A program made the position numbers and the translations under genes. Of a stretch of DNA of 64,000 nucleotides, positions 18,104 through 27,152 are shown in pieces. The number at the start of each line of letters is the position of its first letter. Position 1 is the stretch's first letter. This DNA comes from Holophagales bacterium. GTDB lineage: Bacteria > Acidobacteriota > Thermoanaerobaculia > Multivoradales > JAGPDF01. Location of the stretch: positions 2,201,501-2,265,500 of the forward strand of contig CP064972.1 of assembly GCA_016699405.1 (NCBI GenBank), written 5' to 3'. The notes under the pieces were generated by a model. The model was not told the origin of the DNA, made no database searches, and worked only from the letters and a program-made list of their open reading frames with translations.

Positions 18104-19921
18104 TCAGGGCGACTTGGCGAGGAGGCGGGGCAGGGCGAGCGAGAGCCAGGGCAGGTAGGTGACGAGCAGCACGCCGGCGGCGCGCAGGGCGAAGAACGGC
18201 CAGACGTCGCGGTAAAGCCGAGTGATCGGCACCGAGAAGCGCGAGGCGGAGAGGAAGAGATTCAACCCCACCGGCGGGAAGAGGAAGCCGAGCTCGAGGT
18301 TGGCGAGGAAGATCACTCCGAGGTGCAGCGGGTCGATGCCGAAGGCGACGCCGAGCGGCACGACGAGCGGGGTGAGGACGACGATCGCCGAGTAGATTTC
18401 GAGCACCGAGCCGAGCACGAGCAAGAAGACGTTGAGCGCCAGCAGGAAGACCAGCTTCGAGTCGATGTGCGCCTGGGCGAGCGCCAGGAGGCGGTCGGGG
18501 ATCTGGGCGTCGACCAGGTACGACGTCAGCCCCATGGCGCTCGCCAAGAGCACCAGCACGCCGCCCACCAATCGCCCGCCCTTGAGCAGGACGCGCGGCA
18601 GGTCGCGCCACGGGTGGATCTCGCGCATGACGACGCATTCGACGAAGAGCGCGTAGGCGGCGGCCGCCGCGGCGGTCTCGACCATCGTCGCGACGCCGCT
18701 GGCGAAGAGCCCGACGACGAGCAGCGGGACCGAGACCTCCCACTTCGCCGCCCACGCCGCGGCGCCGAGCTCGCGCCAGGAGAATGGCGGTGCGGCGCGC
18801 TGCTGCCGCCGGCCGACCCACATGCCGTAGCCGGCGGTCAGGCCGACGAGCAGCAGCGCCGGGACGAAGCCGGCGACGAACAGGTCGTCGGCCGGCGCGC
18901 TCGCCACGACGGCGAAGAGGATCACCGGCAGGCTCGGCGGGAAGAGCAGCCCGAGGCTGCCGCCGGCGGTGACCAGGCCGAGCGCAAAGCGCTCCGAGTA
19001 GCCCTCCTCGCGCAGCATCGGGTAGACGAGGCCGCCGAGGGCGAGGATGGTGATCCCCGAGCCGCCGGTGAAGGTGGTGAAGAGGGCGCAGACGCCGGCG
19101 ACCAGCAGGGCGATCCCCCCCGGCAGCCAGCCGAAGAGGGCGCGGAAGAAGCGCACCAGTCGCTCGGCGGCGCGCGACTCGGCGAGCACGTAGCCGCAGG
19201 CGGTGAGCAGCGGGATCGCCGGCAGGGTGGGCGAGGCGACGAGCCGGTAGATCTCGGCCGGGACCGCGGAGACCGGGGTCGAGTCGGCGAAGAAGAGCAG
19301 CAGGCCGACGCCGGCCATCGCGGTGAAGACCGGCGCTCCGACCACTGCGGCGAGGAGCACCGCGCCGACCAACAGCCAGAAGAAGATGCCGGAGGGCGGC
19401 TCGGCGAGCCAGCCGAGGGCGAACGCGCCCCCGGCCGCCAGCCACGCGGCGATCCTCCCGCTCCAGCCGGCCTCGTTGCGCCAAGCCAGGCGCAGGGCGA
19501 TCAGCGCGAAGGCCACCGGCATCACCAGCTCGCTCCACCAGAGCGGGGCGCCGAACGGCAGCCGTTCGCCCTGCTGACGGTTGGCGAGCACGACCTGGGC
19601 CGCGCCGTAGGCGAGCACCGCCGTCACCGCCGTGCCGACGGCGGCGGCGAAGCCGGTGGCGAGACGCCGCGCCGTCGTCCCCTCGCGCAGGAACTCGGCG
19701 GTGGAGAGCGTCAGGTGACCGCCGTCGCGCGCGGCGAGAAGGCCGCCGAGCAAGGCCAGCCAGAGCGTCAGCTGCTGGACGTAGACGGCGGTGCCCGGGA
19801 CGTGCCATCCGCCGAGTGGCCTGCCGACCGCTTCGCTGAGCGGCAGGGCGATGGCGAGCAGGAAGGCTCCGGTGAGCAGACCCTCTTCGCACCGGTGCGC
19901 GGCGGCGATCAGTCGCTTCAC
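18104..19921 (-). CDS. TRAP transporter fused small and large membrane subunits (DctQ-DctM)
   Basis: A 605-residue integral membrane protein from the GTG at 19921 (7 bases after the substrate-binding protein stop; an in-frame ATG at 19966 inside that gene is possible). Residues 1-150 form a DctQ domain with four helices ('PGTAVYVQQLTLWLALLGGLLAARDGGHL', split over positions 50-78). Residues about 175-600 are DctM with around 12 helices and typical 'GGSGITILALGGLVYPML' and 'LGFLFPPVGLNLF' segments. Together with DctP it imports an organic-acid-like solute using a sodium gradient. Substrate is unknown, but the linked TatT gene suggests a hydrophobic ligand system like that of Treponema. Confidence 0.92.
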   Translation of the reverse strand: MKRLIAAAHRCEEGLLTGAFLLAIALPLSEAVGRPLGGWHVPGTAVYVQQLTLWLALLGGLLAARDGGHLTLSTAEFLREGTTARRLATGFAAAVGTAVTAVLAYGAAQVVLANRQQGERLPFGAPLWWSELVMPVAFALIALRLAWRNEAGWSGRIAAWLAAGGAFALGWLAEPPSGIFFWLLVGAVLLAAVVGAPVFTAMAGVGLLLFFADSTPVSAVPAEIYRLVASPTLPAIPLLTACGYVLAESRAAERLVRFFRALFGWLPGGIALLVAGVCALFTTFTGGSGITILALGGLVYPMLREEGYSERFALGLVTAGGSLGLLFPPSLPVILFAVVASAPADDLFVAGFVPALLLVGLTAGYGMWVGRRQQRAAPPFSWRELGAAAWAAKWEVSVPLLVVGLFASGVATMVETAAAAAAYALFVECVVMREIHPWRDLPRVLLKGGRLVGGVLVLLASAMGLTSYLVDAQIPDRLLALAQAHIDSKLVFLLALNVFLLVLGSVLEIYSAIVVLTPLVVPLGVAFGIDPLHLGVIFLANLELGFLFPPVGLNLFLSASRFSVPITRLYRDVWPFFALRAAGVLLVTYLPWLSLALPRLLAKSP

Positions 19922-19928
19922 GCCGCGC

Positions 19929-20957
19929 TCACTTGCCCTTGCCCTTGCTCCGCGCCCGCTCGGCATCGCGCAGGGCGAGCGCCTGGTCGAGGAGCGCCGA
20001 GGGGAGGAAGCCCTCGCGCAGCTTCGGGTAGGCCGCTTCGGCGGCGTGTTGCCAGTCGGCGCGGGCGGCGGCGTCGACCGCGACGACGGTGAGACCGCGC
20101 TTGGTCATCGCCTCGACGAAGCCGGCGGCGCTTTCGCGCGTCTGCTGCGAGAGCTTGCGGCCGGTCTCGCGCGCCGACTCGACGAACGGCCCGTGCAGCT
20201 CCTCGGGGATCTTCTTCCAGGCCGCGTCGGAGAGCACCATGCCGCCGACGAGCACCGCCCAGGGCAGATCGGTCATGAACGGCGCCTTCTCGTACCACTG
20301 CAGCAGCACGGCGGCCTGCGGCGAGGTCGGCACGGCGGTGATCATCCCGGTCTGCAACGCCGTCGAGATCTCGGTGGCCGGGAGCGGCACCGGGTTGAAG
20401 CCGGCGGCCTTCCAGAGCTCGATCGTCGCCGGGTCGCCGTTCCAGGCGTAGAGCTTCTGCCCCTTGAGGTCGGTCGGCGTGCGCACCGCGCTCTTGGTGA
20501 AGAAGCGGACCCAGCCGGCGTCGGCCCAGGAGAGCAGCACGAAGCCCTTGCCGGAGAACGCCTGGGCGATCGTCGGCGTCAGTCCGGCGGAGACCGCCTC
20601 GAGCTCCTCGTAGCTCGCGTAGGCGAGCGGGATCAGCAGGGCGTTCGACGAGCGGTCGATCTCGGCGAGCCCCGCCGGCGACAGCAGGCCGCCGTCGAGC
20701 GTGCCGAGCCGCATCTTGCGCACCACGTCGCCGTCGTCGCCGGCCACGCCGCCGGCATAGAGCCGCACGGTGACGCGCCCGCCGGAGAGCTCCTGCCAGC
20801 GTTGGGCCATCTCCTGCAACGTGGTGTGCCAGGCCGAGCCCTGGGGCACGAGGGTGGCGATCTTGATCGTCACCTTCTGCGCCGACGCCGCCGCGGGCGA
20901 GAGGGCGGCGAGGGTGCAGGCGACGACGAGGGGAAGGAAGAACGTGCGCAGTCGCAT
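19929..20957 (-). CDS. dctP: TRAP transporter periplasmic substrate-binding protein (DctP)
   Basis: 342 residues. It begins with a signal peptide ('LVVACTLAALSPAAASAQ', cleavage near 26), followed by the DctP fold starting 'KVTIKIATLVPQGSAWHTTLQEMA'. Conserved features include 'RLYAGGVAGDDGDVVRKMRLG', 'TPTDLKGQKLYAWNGDP' and 'EISTALQTGMITAVPTSP', while the usual ligand-clamping Arg region reads 'PTDLKGQKLYAWNG', slightly unlike dicarboxylate binders. A Lys-rich tail ends the protein. It delivers ligand to the fused membrane subunit encoded 7 bases downstream. Confidence 0.93.
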   Translation of the reverse strand: MRLRTFFLPLVVACTLAALSPAAASAQKVTIKIATLVPQGSAWHTTLQEMAQRWQELSGGRVTVRLYAGGVAGDDGDVVRKMRLGTLDGGLLSPAGLAEIDRSSNALLIPLAYASYEELEAVSAGLTPTIAQAFSGKGFVLLSWADAGWVRFFTKSAVRTPTDLKGQKLYAWNGDPATIELWKAAGFNPVPLPATEISTALQTGMITAVPTSPQAAVLLQWYEKAPFMTDLPWAVLVGGMVLSDAAWKKIPEELHGPFVESARETGRKLSQQTRESAAGFVEAMTKRGLTVVAVDAAARADWQHAAEAAYPKLREGFLPSALLDQALALRDAERARSKGKGK

Positions 20958-20973
20958 CGAAGCGTTTCTCCAG

Positions 20974-21945
20974 TCAGTCCACGAAGAGCTCGTCGGCGCG
21001 CTCGCGCAGCCAGGCGGCGCGCCGTTGGGTCAGCAGATTGGCGAGCCGATGCTCGCCGCTCGCCGCGGCGTCGACGGCGAGCGCGTCGGCGAGAGCCTGC
21101 TCGAAGCGCTGCCGATCCTGGGCGGCGACGCAGACGGTCTCGGCGAAGGCGACGAACGGGGCGGCGCGTCGGCCGCGGGCGTAGCGCAGTGCCTCGGCGA
21201 GCGCCGCTTCCGCCCGGGCAGCCGAACCGCCTGCGGCGGCCGGTCGCGCCCCGTCCCAGACGATGTAGAAGTCGAAGATCGCGCCGTCGCCGAAGCCCGG
21301 GTCGAGCGCCCGCGCGCGGCTCATCAGCCGCTCGACGCTCGGCAGGTCGGCCGAGAGCGTCGGGTCGTCCTTGGCCTGGGAGATGCGCGCCCCCCACGAC
21401 GCCGCGGTCCAGTAGAGAAGAGGCACTTGGGCACGCCCGAGGCGGGCGAGCGCCGCGTCGGCGCGGTCGCGATCGGCGAGCGCGGCGCGCAACCCCGGCG
21501 AGGCCTGTTCGAGCCCGCGCATGCCGTAGGACGTGCCCCGCGCGAGCAGGCGGGCAGCGCGAGCGCGCAGCGCGCGCGACGCGGCGAAATCGGTCGCCTC
21601 GAGCTCGTCGGCCTGGGCGGCGAGGAACCCCTCGACGTACTGGGTGAAGCTCGAGCTGGCGGCGAGCAGCAGGCCCGGATCGTCGGGCGCGGCGGCGAGC
21701 AGCGACTCGATCGTCTTCAAGGCGAAGGGGAACGCCTCACGCACCAGCTCCGGGTCGTCGTCCGACGACCAGACGCTGCCGCCGCCGGCGAGCGCCTGGC
21801 CTGCGGTGCGCGCCACCAGGCGCTGCACCGAACAGCCGGCGAGCCCGAGGATCGGCAGCAGCAACGCCGCCGCGAGACGACGCCCGGGCGAAGCGTGCCG
21901 GGAGGTCGTGGTCGACCCCTGGGGTCGCCGAGCGTCGGAGCTCAT
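20974..21945 (-). CDS. TatT-type TRAP-associated lipoprotein
   Basis: 323 residues from the ATG at 21945 (AAGGAGG site; overlaps the upstream gene by 4 bases). The signal ends in a good lipobox, 'LGLAGC', so the mature protein is a lipoprotein. The remainder is helical with TPR-like repeats and matches TatT ('LLAAAPDDPGLLLAASSSFTQYVEGF', split over about 70-100, and 'AQVPLLYWTAASWGARI'). In Treponema the TatT trimer partners the TRAP binding protein, probably for hydrophobic ligands. Its place directly before dctP supports the same role here. Confidence 0.88.
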   Translation of the reverse strand: MSSDARRPQGSTTTSRHASPGRRLAAALLLPILGLAGCSVQRLVARTAGQALAGGGSVWSSDDDPELVREAFPFALKTIESLLAAAPDDPGLLLAASSSFTQYVEGFLAAQADELEATDFAASRALRARAARLLARGTSYGMRGLEQASPGLRAALADRDRADAALARLGRAQVPLLYWTAASWGARISQAKDDPTLSADLPSVERLMSRARALDPGFGDGAIFDFYIVWDGARPAAAGGSAARAEAALAEALRYARGRRAAPFVAFAETVCVAAQDRQRFEQALADALAVDAAASGEHRLANLLTQRRAAWLRERADELFVD

Positions 21946-22442
21946 CGCCCCTCCTTGGCCTCGGCGCGGCGCCGCTCGCCGCTCGCCCGGCTGGGTTGCA
22001 GGGCCATCCCGGCGAGCACCAGGGCGCAGGCGACGGCGAGCAGGAATCCGGAGAAGGTCCCGCCGAGCGAACGCTGCAACAGCGCGACGCTCAGCACCGG
22101 CAGCAAGCCGCAGATGCCGACGACGGCACGCGACACCGAGCTCGGCCGCAGGGCGGCCAGCCCGAGCACGCCCGCCAGCACGGTGGCCTGCAGCGAGAAG
22201 CCGAGCCAGAGCGAGCCGAACGCCTCTTTGTAGGCGGGGGAGAGCCCGCTGTTGGCGAGCGCGATCGACGCCGTCACGTAGGCCGCGCCGTGAACGAGCG
22301 CGATCCCCAGCAACGACAGCGCCGCGAGCCCCAACGCCCACGCCGCCGCCCGCTCCCGCCAGGGGCGACCGGCCGCCGGCTTCACCGAAGGCTCGGGCGG
22401 CGCATTCGTCGTTGTCGGGACAGGGCTCTGAGCGGCGGACAT
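21942..22442 (-). CDS. Small four-helix membrane protein at the head of the TRAP operon
   Basis: 166 residues, with a GAGGAG site before the ATG. A Pro-rich cytoplasmic N-terminus (1-30) precedes four predicted membrane helices (about 34-55, 72-92, 101-120, 125-146) and a basic tail. I do not recognise a family. Its stop overlaps the TatT start (ATGA), so the two are translationally coupled and it is likely a TRAP accessory protein. A TATCAT -10-like element lies about 35 bases upstream on the minus strand (22477-22482). Confidence 0.7.
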   Translation of the reverse strand: MSAAQSPVPTTTNAPPEPSVKPAAGRPWRERAAAWALGLAALSLLGIALVHGAAYVTASIALANSGLSPAYKEAFGSLWLGFSLQATVLAGVLGLAALRPSSVSRAVVGICGLLPVLSVALLQRSLGGTFSGFLLAVACALVLAGMALQPSRASGERRRAEAKEGR

Positions 22443-22746
22443 GGAGAGGCTCCTCGGGTTCTACGGATCGGCGGCAATGATAGCGGGGTCGTGGCCCCGG
22501 CGCAGTCGCCGAAGCCGCCGGCCGCGAGGCCCGTCCCGCGCCGGCCTTGCCCCTCCTCCAAGACACGCGAGAGCGGCCGGAGAAGGGCCAAGCCTGGATA
22601 AGGCGTGCGCCGCCACGGCCAGGTGCGCCACGGGAGCGAGTGATCTCTCGGAGGTTTACAGCGGTAAAGATCTCGCGCTAGCCTCGGGTCGTGCCTCCAC
22701 GACTCGGCCAGAACCTGGCCCAAGCTCGCCGCCCAGGATCCTCGGG
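22443..22746. promoter_or_regulatory. Divergent promoter region between the TRAP operon and the restriction genes
   Basis: 304 bases with no gene. A minus-strand TATCAT at 22477-22482 may be the TRAP operon -10. On the plus strand a TTTACA (22655-22660) and TAGCCT (22679-22684) with an 18-base spacer could drive the restriction subunit. The intervening sequence is GC-rich and otherwise featureless. Confidence 0.4.
22655..22668. promoter_or_regulatory. Palindrome TTTAC-N4-GTAAA, candidate operator
   Basis: TTTACAGCGGTAAA is a perfect 5-bp inverted repeat with a 4-base centre. It overlaps the candidate -35 of the restriction gene and stands out as AT-rich in GC-rich surroundings. No controller protein gene is adjacent, so the regulator is unknown. 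Confidence 0.4.
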
Positions 22747-25700
22747 ATGACCGACCGCTTCTTCGACCAGCCGATCCTCAACTCGCCGTACGAGTACCCG
22801 CGCCAGCACTGGGTGCTCGACTTCCAGGGCCAACCGACCGGGGAGATCGCCGAGCGGCGACGGCGAGCGGAGTTCATCACTCCGATTCCCAAGCCGAAGA
22901 AGCAGAAGCCGGGGCAGAAGGGGCTGGTCTTCGAGGAAGGCCAGGGGCTCTCGACCGAGGCGCAGCAGTACGAGCTCACGTCGGCGGTCATCAACGAGCT
23001 CCGCCAGCAGGTCGATGCCTGGCGCGCCTTGCCCAACCCCGAGCAGTGGCAGGTCACGCCCGAATCGGTGCGCCTCCTGCAGCATTGGCGGCACCATGCC
23101 TTCAGCGACCTCCGCCCTTTCTTCTGCCAGGTCGAGGCGATCGAGACGCTGATCTGGCTGACCGAGGTCGCCCCCAACTTCGGCCCGCGCGGCAAGCGCT
23201 TCCTCGACCACCTCGACCAGGCCAACGCGCAGTGGAACCCCGGGCTCTCCCGGCTGGCGCTCAAGCTCGCGACCGGCGCCGGCAAGACGACGGTCATGGC
23301 GATGCTGATCGCCTGGCAGACGATCAACGCCGTGCGCCGTCCGGGAAGCCCCCGGTTCACGCGTGGATTTCTGGTCGTCACGCCGGGCCTGACGATCAAG
23401 GACCGCCTGCGCGTTCTCCAGCCGAATGATCCGGACAGCTACTACCAGAGCCGCGAGCTGGTGCCGGCGGACCTGTTGCCCGACCTCGGCCGCGCCAAGA
23501 TCGTCATCACCAACTTCCAGGCGCTCAAGCTGCGCGAGACGCTGGAGATTTCGAAGGGCGGCCGCCGGCTGCTTCAGGGGCGGCGGGGCGAGGAGATTCG
23601 CTCGGTCGAGACCGAGGGCCAGATGCTCCAGCGCGTGATGCCGGATCTCATGGGCCTGAAGAACATCCTGGCGATCAACGACGAGGCCCACCATTGCTAC
23701 CGCGAGAAGCCGGGCGACGACACGGACGAAGACCTCAAGGGTGACGAACGCGAGGAGGCCGAGAAGAACCGCGAGGCCGCGCGGCTTTGGATCTCCGGGC
23801 TCGAAGCGGTCAAGGCCAAGCTCGGTCTCGCGCGCGTCGTCGACCTCTCGGCGACCCCCTTCTTCCTGCGCGGTTCGGGTGAAGCCGAAGGCGTCCTCTT
23901 CCCCTGGACGATGAGCGACTTCTCGCTCATGGATGCGATCGAGTGCGGCATCGTCAAGCTGCCGCGCGTCCCGGTTGCCGACAACATCCCCGGCGGCGAC
24001 ATGCCGATGTTCCGCAATCTCTGGGAGCACATCGGCAAGAAGATGCCGAAGAAGGGCCGCGGCACCGCCGCCAAAGGCTACGACCCGCTCCAGCTCCCGG
24101 TCGAGCTACAGACGGCGCTCGAGGCGCTCTACGGCCACTACGCAAGGACGTACGAGCTCTGGCAGCAGGCGGCGATCGACGTCCCGCCCTGCTTCATCGT
24201 CGTCTGCAACAACACCTCGACCTCGAAGCTGGTCTACGACTTCATCGCCGGCTTCGACTACCCGGAGGGCGAAGACGGGGTGACGCCGCCGCCCTTCCTC
24301 GGCAAGTTCCCGCTCTTCTCGAACTACGATGAGCACGGCAACCCCCTGCCCCGTCCGCGCACGCTGCTCATCGACAGCGAGCAGCTCGACTCCGGCGAGG
24401 CGCTCGACGAGGCCTTCCGCACCGCCGCCGGTCCCGAGATCGAGCGCTTCCGCCGCGAGATCGTCGAGCGCACCGGCAACCGCCAGGACGCTGCGGACCT
24501 CTCCGACCAGGACCTTCTGCGCGAGGTGATGAACACGGTCGGCAAGAAGGACCGCCTCGGCGGCGCCACGCGCTGCGTGGTTTCGGTCTCGATGCTGACC
24601 GAGGGCTGGGACGCCAACACCGTCACCCACATTCTCGGTGTCCGCGCCTTCGGCACGCAGCTCCTCTGCGAGCAGGTGATCGGCCGTGCCCTGCGCCGTC
24701 AGTCGTACGAGCTCAACGAGCAGGGTTTGCTCAACGTCGAGTACGCCGACATCCTCGGCATCCCCTTCGATTTCACCGCCAAGCCGGTGGTGGCGCCGCC
24801 GAAGCCGCCGCGGCCGACGGTGCAGATCCGTGCGCTTTCGCCGGAACGTGACGGCTGCGAGATCCGCTTTCCACGGGTCGAGGGCTACCGCGTCGAGCTG
24901 CCGAGCGAGCGCCTCTCCGCCGCGTTCGACGCCGACTCGACGCTGGTCCTGACTCCCGACATGGTCGGCGCGACGAAGACGCGCAACGAGGGGATCATCG
25001 GCGAAGGGGTGAACCTCTCGCTCGAGCATCTCGGCGACGTCCGCCACTCGACGCTCCTCTTCCACCTCACCCAGCGTCTTCTCTACACGCTCTGGCGCGA
25101 CCCTGGCGGCGAGCCGAAGCTCCATCTCTTCGGTCAGTTGAAGCGCGTCACCCGCGAGTGGCTCGACGCTCACCTCGTCTGCAAGGGGGGCACCTATCCG
25201 GCACAGCTCCTTTACCTCGAGCTTGCCGACCTCGCCTGCCAGCGCATCCATCGCGGCATCGTCGCCTCGCACGCCGGCACGAGCCCGATCACCGCGATGC
25301 TCGACCCGTACAACGCCGCCGGCTCGACGCGCCACGTCCACTTCGTGACTTCGAAGCAGACGCTCTGGAAGACGCACGCCGACCGCTGCCACGTCAACTA
25401 CGTGGTCTTCGACAGCGACTGGGAGGCAGAGCTCTGCCGGGTGGTCGAGGACCATCCGCGGGTGCGTGCCTACGTCAAGAACCACAGCCTCGGCTTCGAG
25501 GTGCCGTATCTGCTCGGCTCGGTGAAGAAGCACTATCGGCCGGACTTCATCGTCCTGGTCGACGACGGCCGCGGGGAGGACGACCTCCTCCACCTGGTCG
25601 TCGAGATCAAGGGCTACCGCGGCGAGGACGCCAAGGAGAAGAAGGCGACGATGGACACCTACTGGATCCCGGGGGTCAACCACCTCGGCAGCTTCGGAAG

Positions 25701-25803
25701 GTGGGCGTTCGTCGAGCTGCGGGACGTTTGGGAGATCGGTAGCGAGTTCAACAGCCGGGTGGAGGAGGCCCTCCGCGAAGCGAATGGGGCCGCCTCGAGA
25801 TGA
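22747..25803 (+). CDS. Type III-like restriction subunit (SF2 helicase + PD-(D/E)xK nuclease), BPTD_3080-like
   Basis: 1018 residues from the ATG at 22747; the longer frame would run back into the divergent operon. A family-specific N-terminus precedes the SF2 translocase. Walker A 'TGAGKT' is at 176-181, the Walker B/DEAH box at 312-315 ('INDEAHHC'), the SAT motif is 'DLSATPFF', and motif VI is 'QVIGRALRR'. A C-terminal PD-(D/E)xK nuclease has D933 in 'RPDFIV' and E953-x-K955 in 'VEIKGY', followed by an 'EEKKATMDTYWIPGVN' helix. This is the architecture of type III Res proteins and of the family usually annotated BPTD_3080 restriction endonuclease. Its methylase partner is at 27153, separated from it by a Fic gene. 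All catalytic motifs are intact. Confidence 0.92.
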   Translation: MTDRFFDQPILNSPYEYPRQHWVLDFQGQPTGEIAERRRRAEFITPIPKPKKQKPGQKGLVFEEGQGLSTEAQQYELTSAVINELRQQVDAWRALPNPEQWQVTPESVRLLQHWRHHAFSDLRPFFCQVEAIETLIWLTEVAPNFGPRGKRFLDHLDQANAQWNPGLSRLALKLATGAGKTTVMAMLIAWQTINAVRRPGSPRFTRGFLVVTPGLTIKDRLRVLQPNDPDSYYQSRELVPADLLPDLGRAKIVITNFQALKLRETLEISKGGRRLLQGRRGEEIRSVETEGQMLQRVMPDLMGLKNILAINDEAHHCYREKPGDDTDEDLKGDEREEAEKNREAARLWISGLEAVKAKLGLARVVDLSATPFFLRGSGEAEGVLFPWTMSDFSLMDAIECGIVKLPRVPVADNIPGGDMPMFRNLWEHIGKKMPKKGRGTAAKGYDPLQLPVELQTALEALYGHYARTYELWQQAAIDVPPCFIVVCNNTSTSKLVYDFIAGFDYPEGEDGVTPPPFLGKFPLFSNYDEHGNPLPRPRTLLIDSEQLDSGEALDEAFRTAAGPEIERFRREIVERTGNRQDAADLSDQDLLREVMNTVGKKDRLGGATRCVVSVSMLTEGWDANTVTHILGVRAFGTQLLCEQVIGRALRRQSYELNEQGLLNVEYADILGIPFDFTAKPVVAPPKPPRPTVQIRALSPERDGCEIRFPRVEGYRVELPSERLSAAFDADSTLVLTPDMVGATKTRNEGIIGEGVNLSLEHLGDVRHSTLLFHLTQRLLYTLWRDPGGEPKLHLFGQLKRVTREWLDAHLVCKGGTYPAQLLYLELADLACQRIHRGIVASHAGTSPITAMLDPYNAAGSTRHVHFVTSKQTLWKTHADRCHVNYVVFDSDWEAELCRVVEDHPRVRAYVKNHSLGFEVPYLLGSVKKHYRPDFIVLVDDGRGEDDLLHLVVEIKGYRGEDAKEKKATMDTYWIPGVNHLGSFGRWAFVELRDVWEIGSEFNSRVEEALREANGAASR

Positions 25804-25966
25804 GCGTCTTCCAGGTGGGCGGGGTGCGGGCAGGGGCCGGCGCGTGTCTCTTTATTAAAATTGAGCGCGATTTTTTTGATAACATTCGACCGAATGAAAG
25901 GTTCTTGAACGGGAGCCGGCTCGGGCCCCTTGGCTCTATCGCAGGCGTTCAACAGGGGAAAGCCCA
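25804..25966 (+). promoter_or_regulatory. AT-rich leader of the Fic gene
   Basis: 163 bases between the restriction and Fic genes. Bases 25850-25885 form a conspicuous AT-rich island in GC-rich DNA ('tttattaaaattgagcg' then 'atttttttgataacatt'), consistent with an independent promoter for Fic inside the operon. No pair of hexamers with ideal spacing is clear. Confidence 0.35.
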
Positions 25967-27130
25967 GTGAAACGAGGGGTTTCTGGCAACTACGAAGTGA
26001 CCACGACGGCCGGCGAGGCCGTTCGAGCCTTCGTGCCCAATCCCCTTCCCCCCGATCCACCGATCGACCTGACCGGCGAACGTCAGAAGCTGCTCGAACG
26101 AGCTCTTCTGGCCTGCGGCCGACTCGACGGAATCTCGGCACTGCTGCCAGACCCCGAGCTCTTTCTCTACGCCTACGTTCGGCGCGAGGCCCTGCTCTCG
26201 TCGCAGATCGAGGGGACGCAGTCTTCGCTCTCGGACCTTCTGCTGTTCGAGATGGAGGAGGCGCCGGGCGTCCCGTTCGACGACGTCGTCGAGGTCTCGA
26301 ACTACGTCGCCGCCCAGGAGCATGGGTTGAACCGACTGCGTGGCGGATTTCCGCTCTCGAATCGGCTGCTGCGCGAAGTTCACGGCAGGCTTCTCGAACG
26401 CGGCCGCGGAGCAGAAAAGGCGCCAGGCGAATTCCGCCGGACCCAGAACTGGGTCGGGGGCACCCGGCCCGGCGATGCGCACTTTGTTCCCTGCCCGCCG
26501 GCCCGGGTAGAGGAGTGCATGGCGGCGCTGGAGAGGTTCCTCCACGACGCGGAACCGGGGCTGCCGACCTTGGTGAAGGCGGCGCTGGCGCACGCCCAGT
26601 TCGAGACGATCCACCCGTTTCTCGACGGCAACGGCCGGGTGGGCCGCCTGCTGATCGCCCTGCTTCTCAACGAGGAGCGAGTGATCCAGCAGCCACTCCT
26701 CTACCTGAGCCTCTTCTTGAAGCAACACCGGGCGGAGTACTACCGGCTGCTCGACGAAGTGCGCCTGCAAGGTGACTGGGAGGCCTGGGTGGAGTTCTTC
26801 CTCGAGGGCGTTGCGCAGACGGCGGGCGCAGCGGTGGCGACCGCACATCGGCTGCTCACGCTCTTCCGGGAGGACGAGGGGCGAATCTCCGGGCAGGGGC
26901 GGAAGTCGAGCAGCCTGCTGCGGCTTTTTGCCGCGCTGCGGTCGCGCCCGCTGACTACGATCACGGACCTGTCGAGGCGTTCAGGGCTGTCGTTTCCGAC
27001 GGCGGCCACGGGGGCCGAGGCGCTGGTGAAGCTCGGAATCGCTCGCGAGCTGACGGGGCGAGAACGGAACCGCGTCTTCTTGTACGACCGCTACGTCGCG
27101 ATCCTCGGCGAGGGGGCGGAGCCGCTGTGA
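25967..27130 (+). CDS. Fic-domain AMP-transferase, self-inhibited class, with C-terminal winged helix
   Basis: 387 residues from a GTG. The catalytic motif 'HPFLDGNGRVGR' (H216 to R227) matches HPFx(D/E)GNGRxxR exactly, so it should transfer AMP or a similar nucleotide to a hydroxyl on a target protein. An inhibitory helix motif, S78-S-Q-I-E82-G83 ((S/T)xxxE(G/N)), lies before the Fic core, as in class II Fic proteins that silence themselves without a separate antitoxin. Residues about 310-375 form a winged helix ('TTITDLSRRSGLSFPTAATG'). It sits between the restriction and methylase genes, 22 bases before the latter. It may regulate or back up the restriction system, but many such Fic genes are passengers in defence islands. 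Confidence 0.93.
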   Translation: MKRGVSGNYEVTTTAGEAVRAFVPNPLPPDPPIDLTGERQKLLERALLACGRLDGISALLPDPELFLYAYVRREALLSSQIEGTQSSLSDLLLFEMEEAPGVPFDDVVEVSNYVAAQEHGLNRLRGGFPLSNRLLREVHGRLLERGRGAEKAPGEFRRTQNWVGGTRPGDAHFVPCPPARVEECMAALERFLHDAEPGLPTLVKAALAHAQFETIHPFLDGNGRVGRLLIALLLNEERVIQQPLLYLSLFLKQHRAEYYRLLDEVRLQGDWEAWVEFFLEGVAQTAGAAVATAHRLLTLFREDEGRISGQGRKSSSLLRLFAALRSRPLTTITDLSRRSGLSFPTAATGAEALVKLGIARELTGRERNRVFLYDRYVAILGEGAEPL

Positions 27131-27152
27131 CCGGGAGAGGGAAGAGCTGAGT

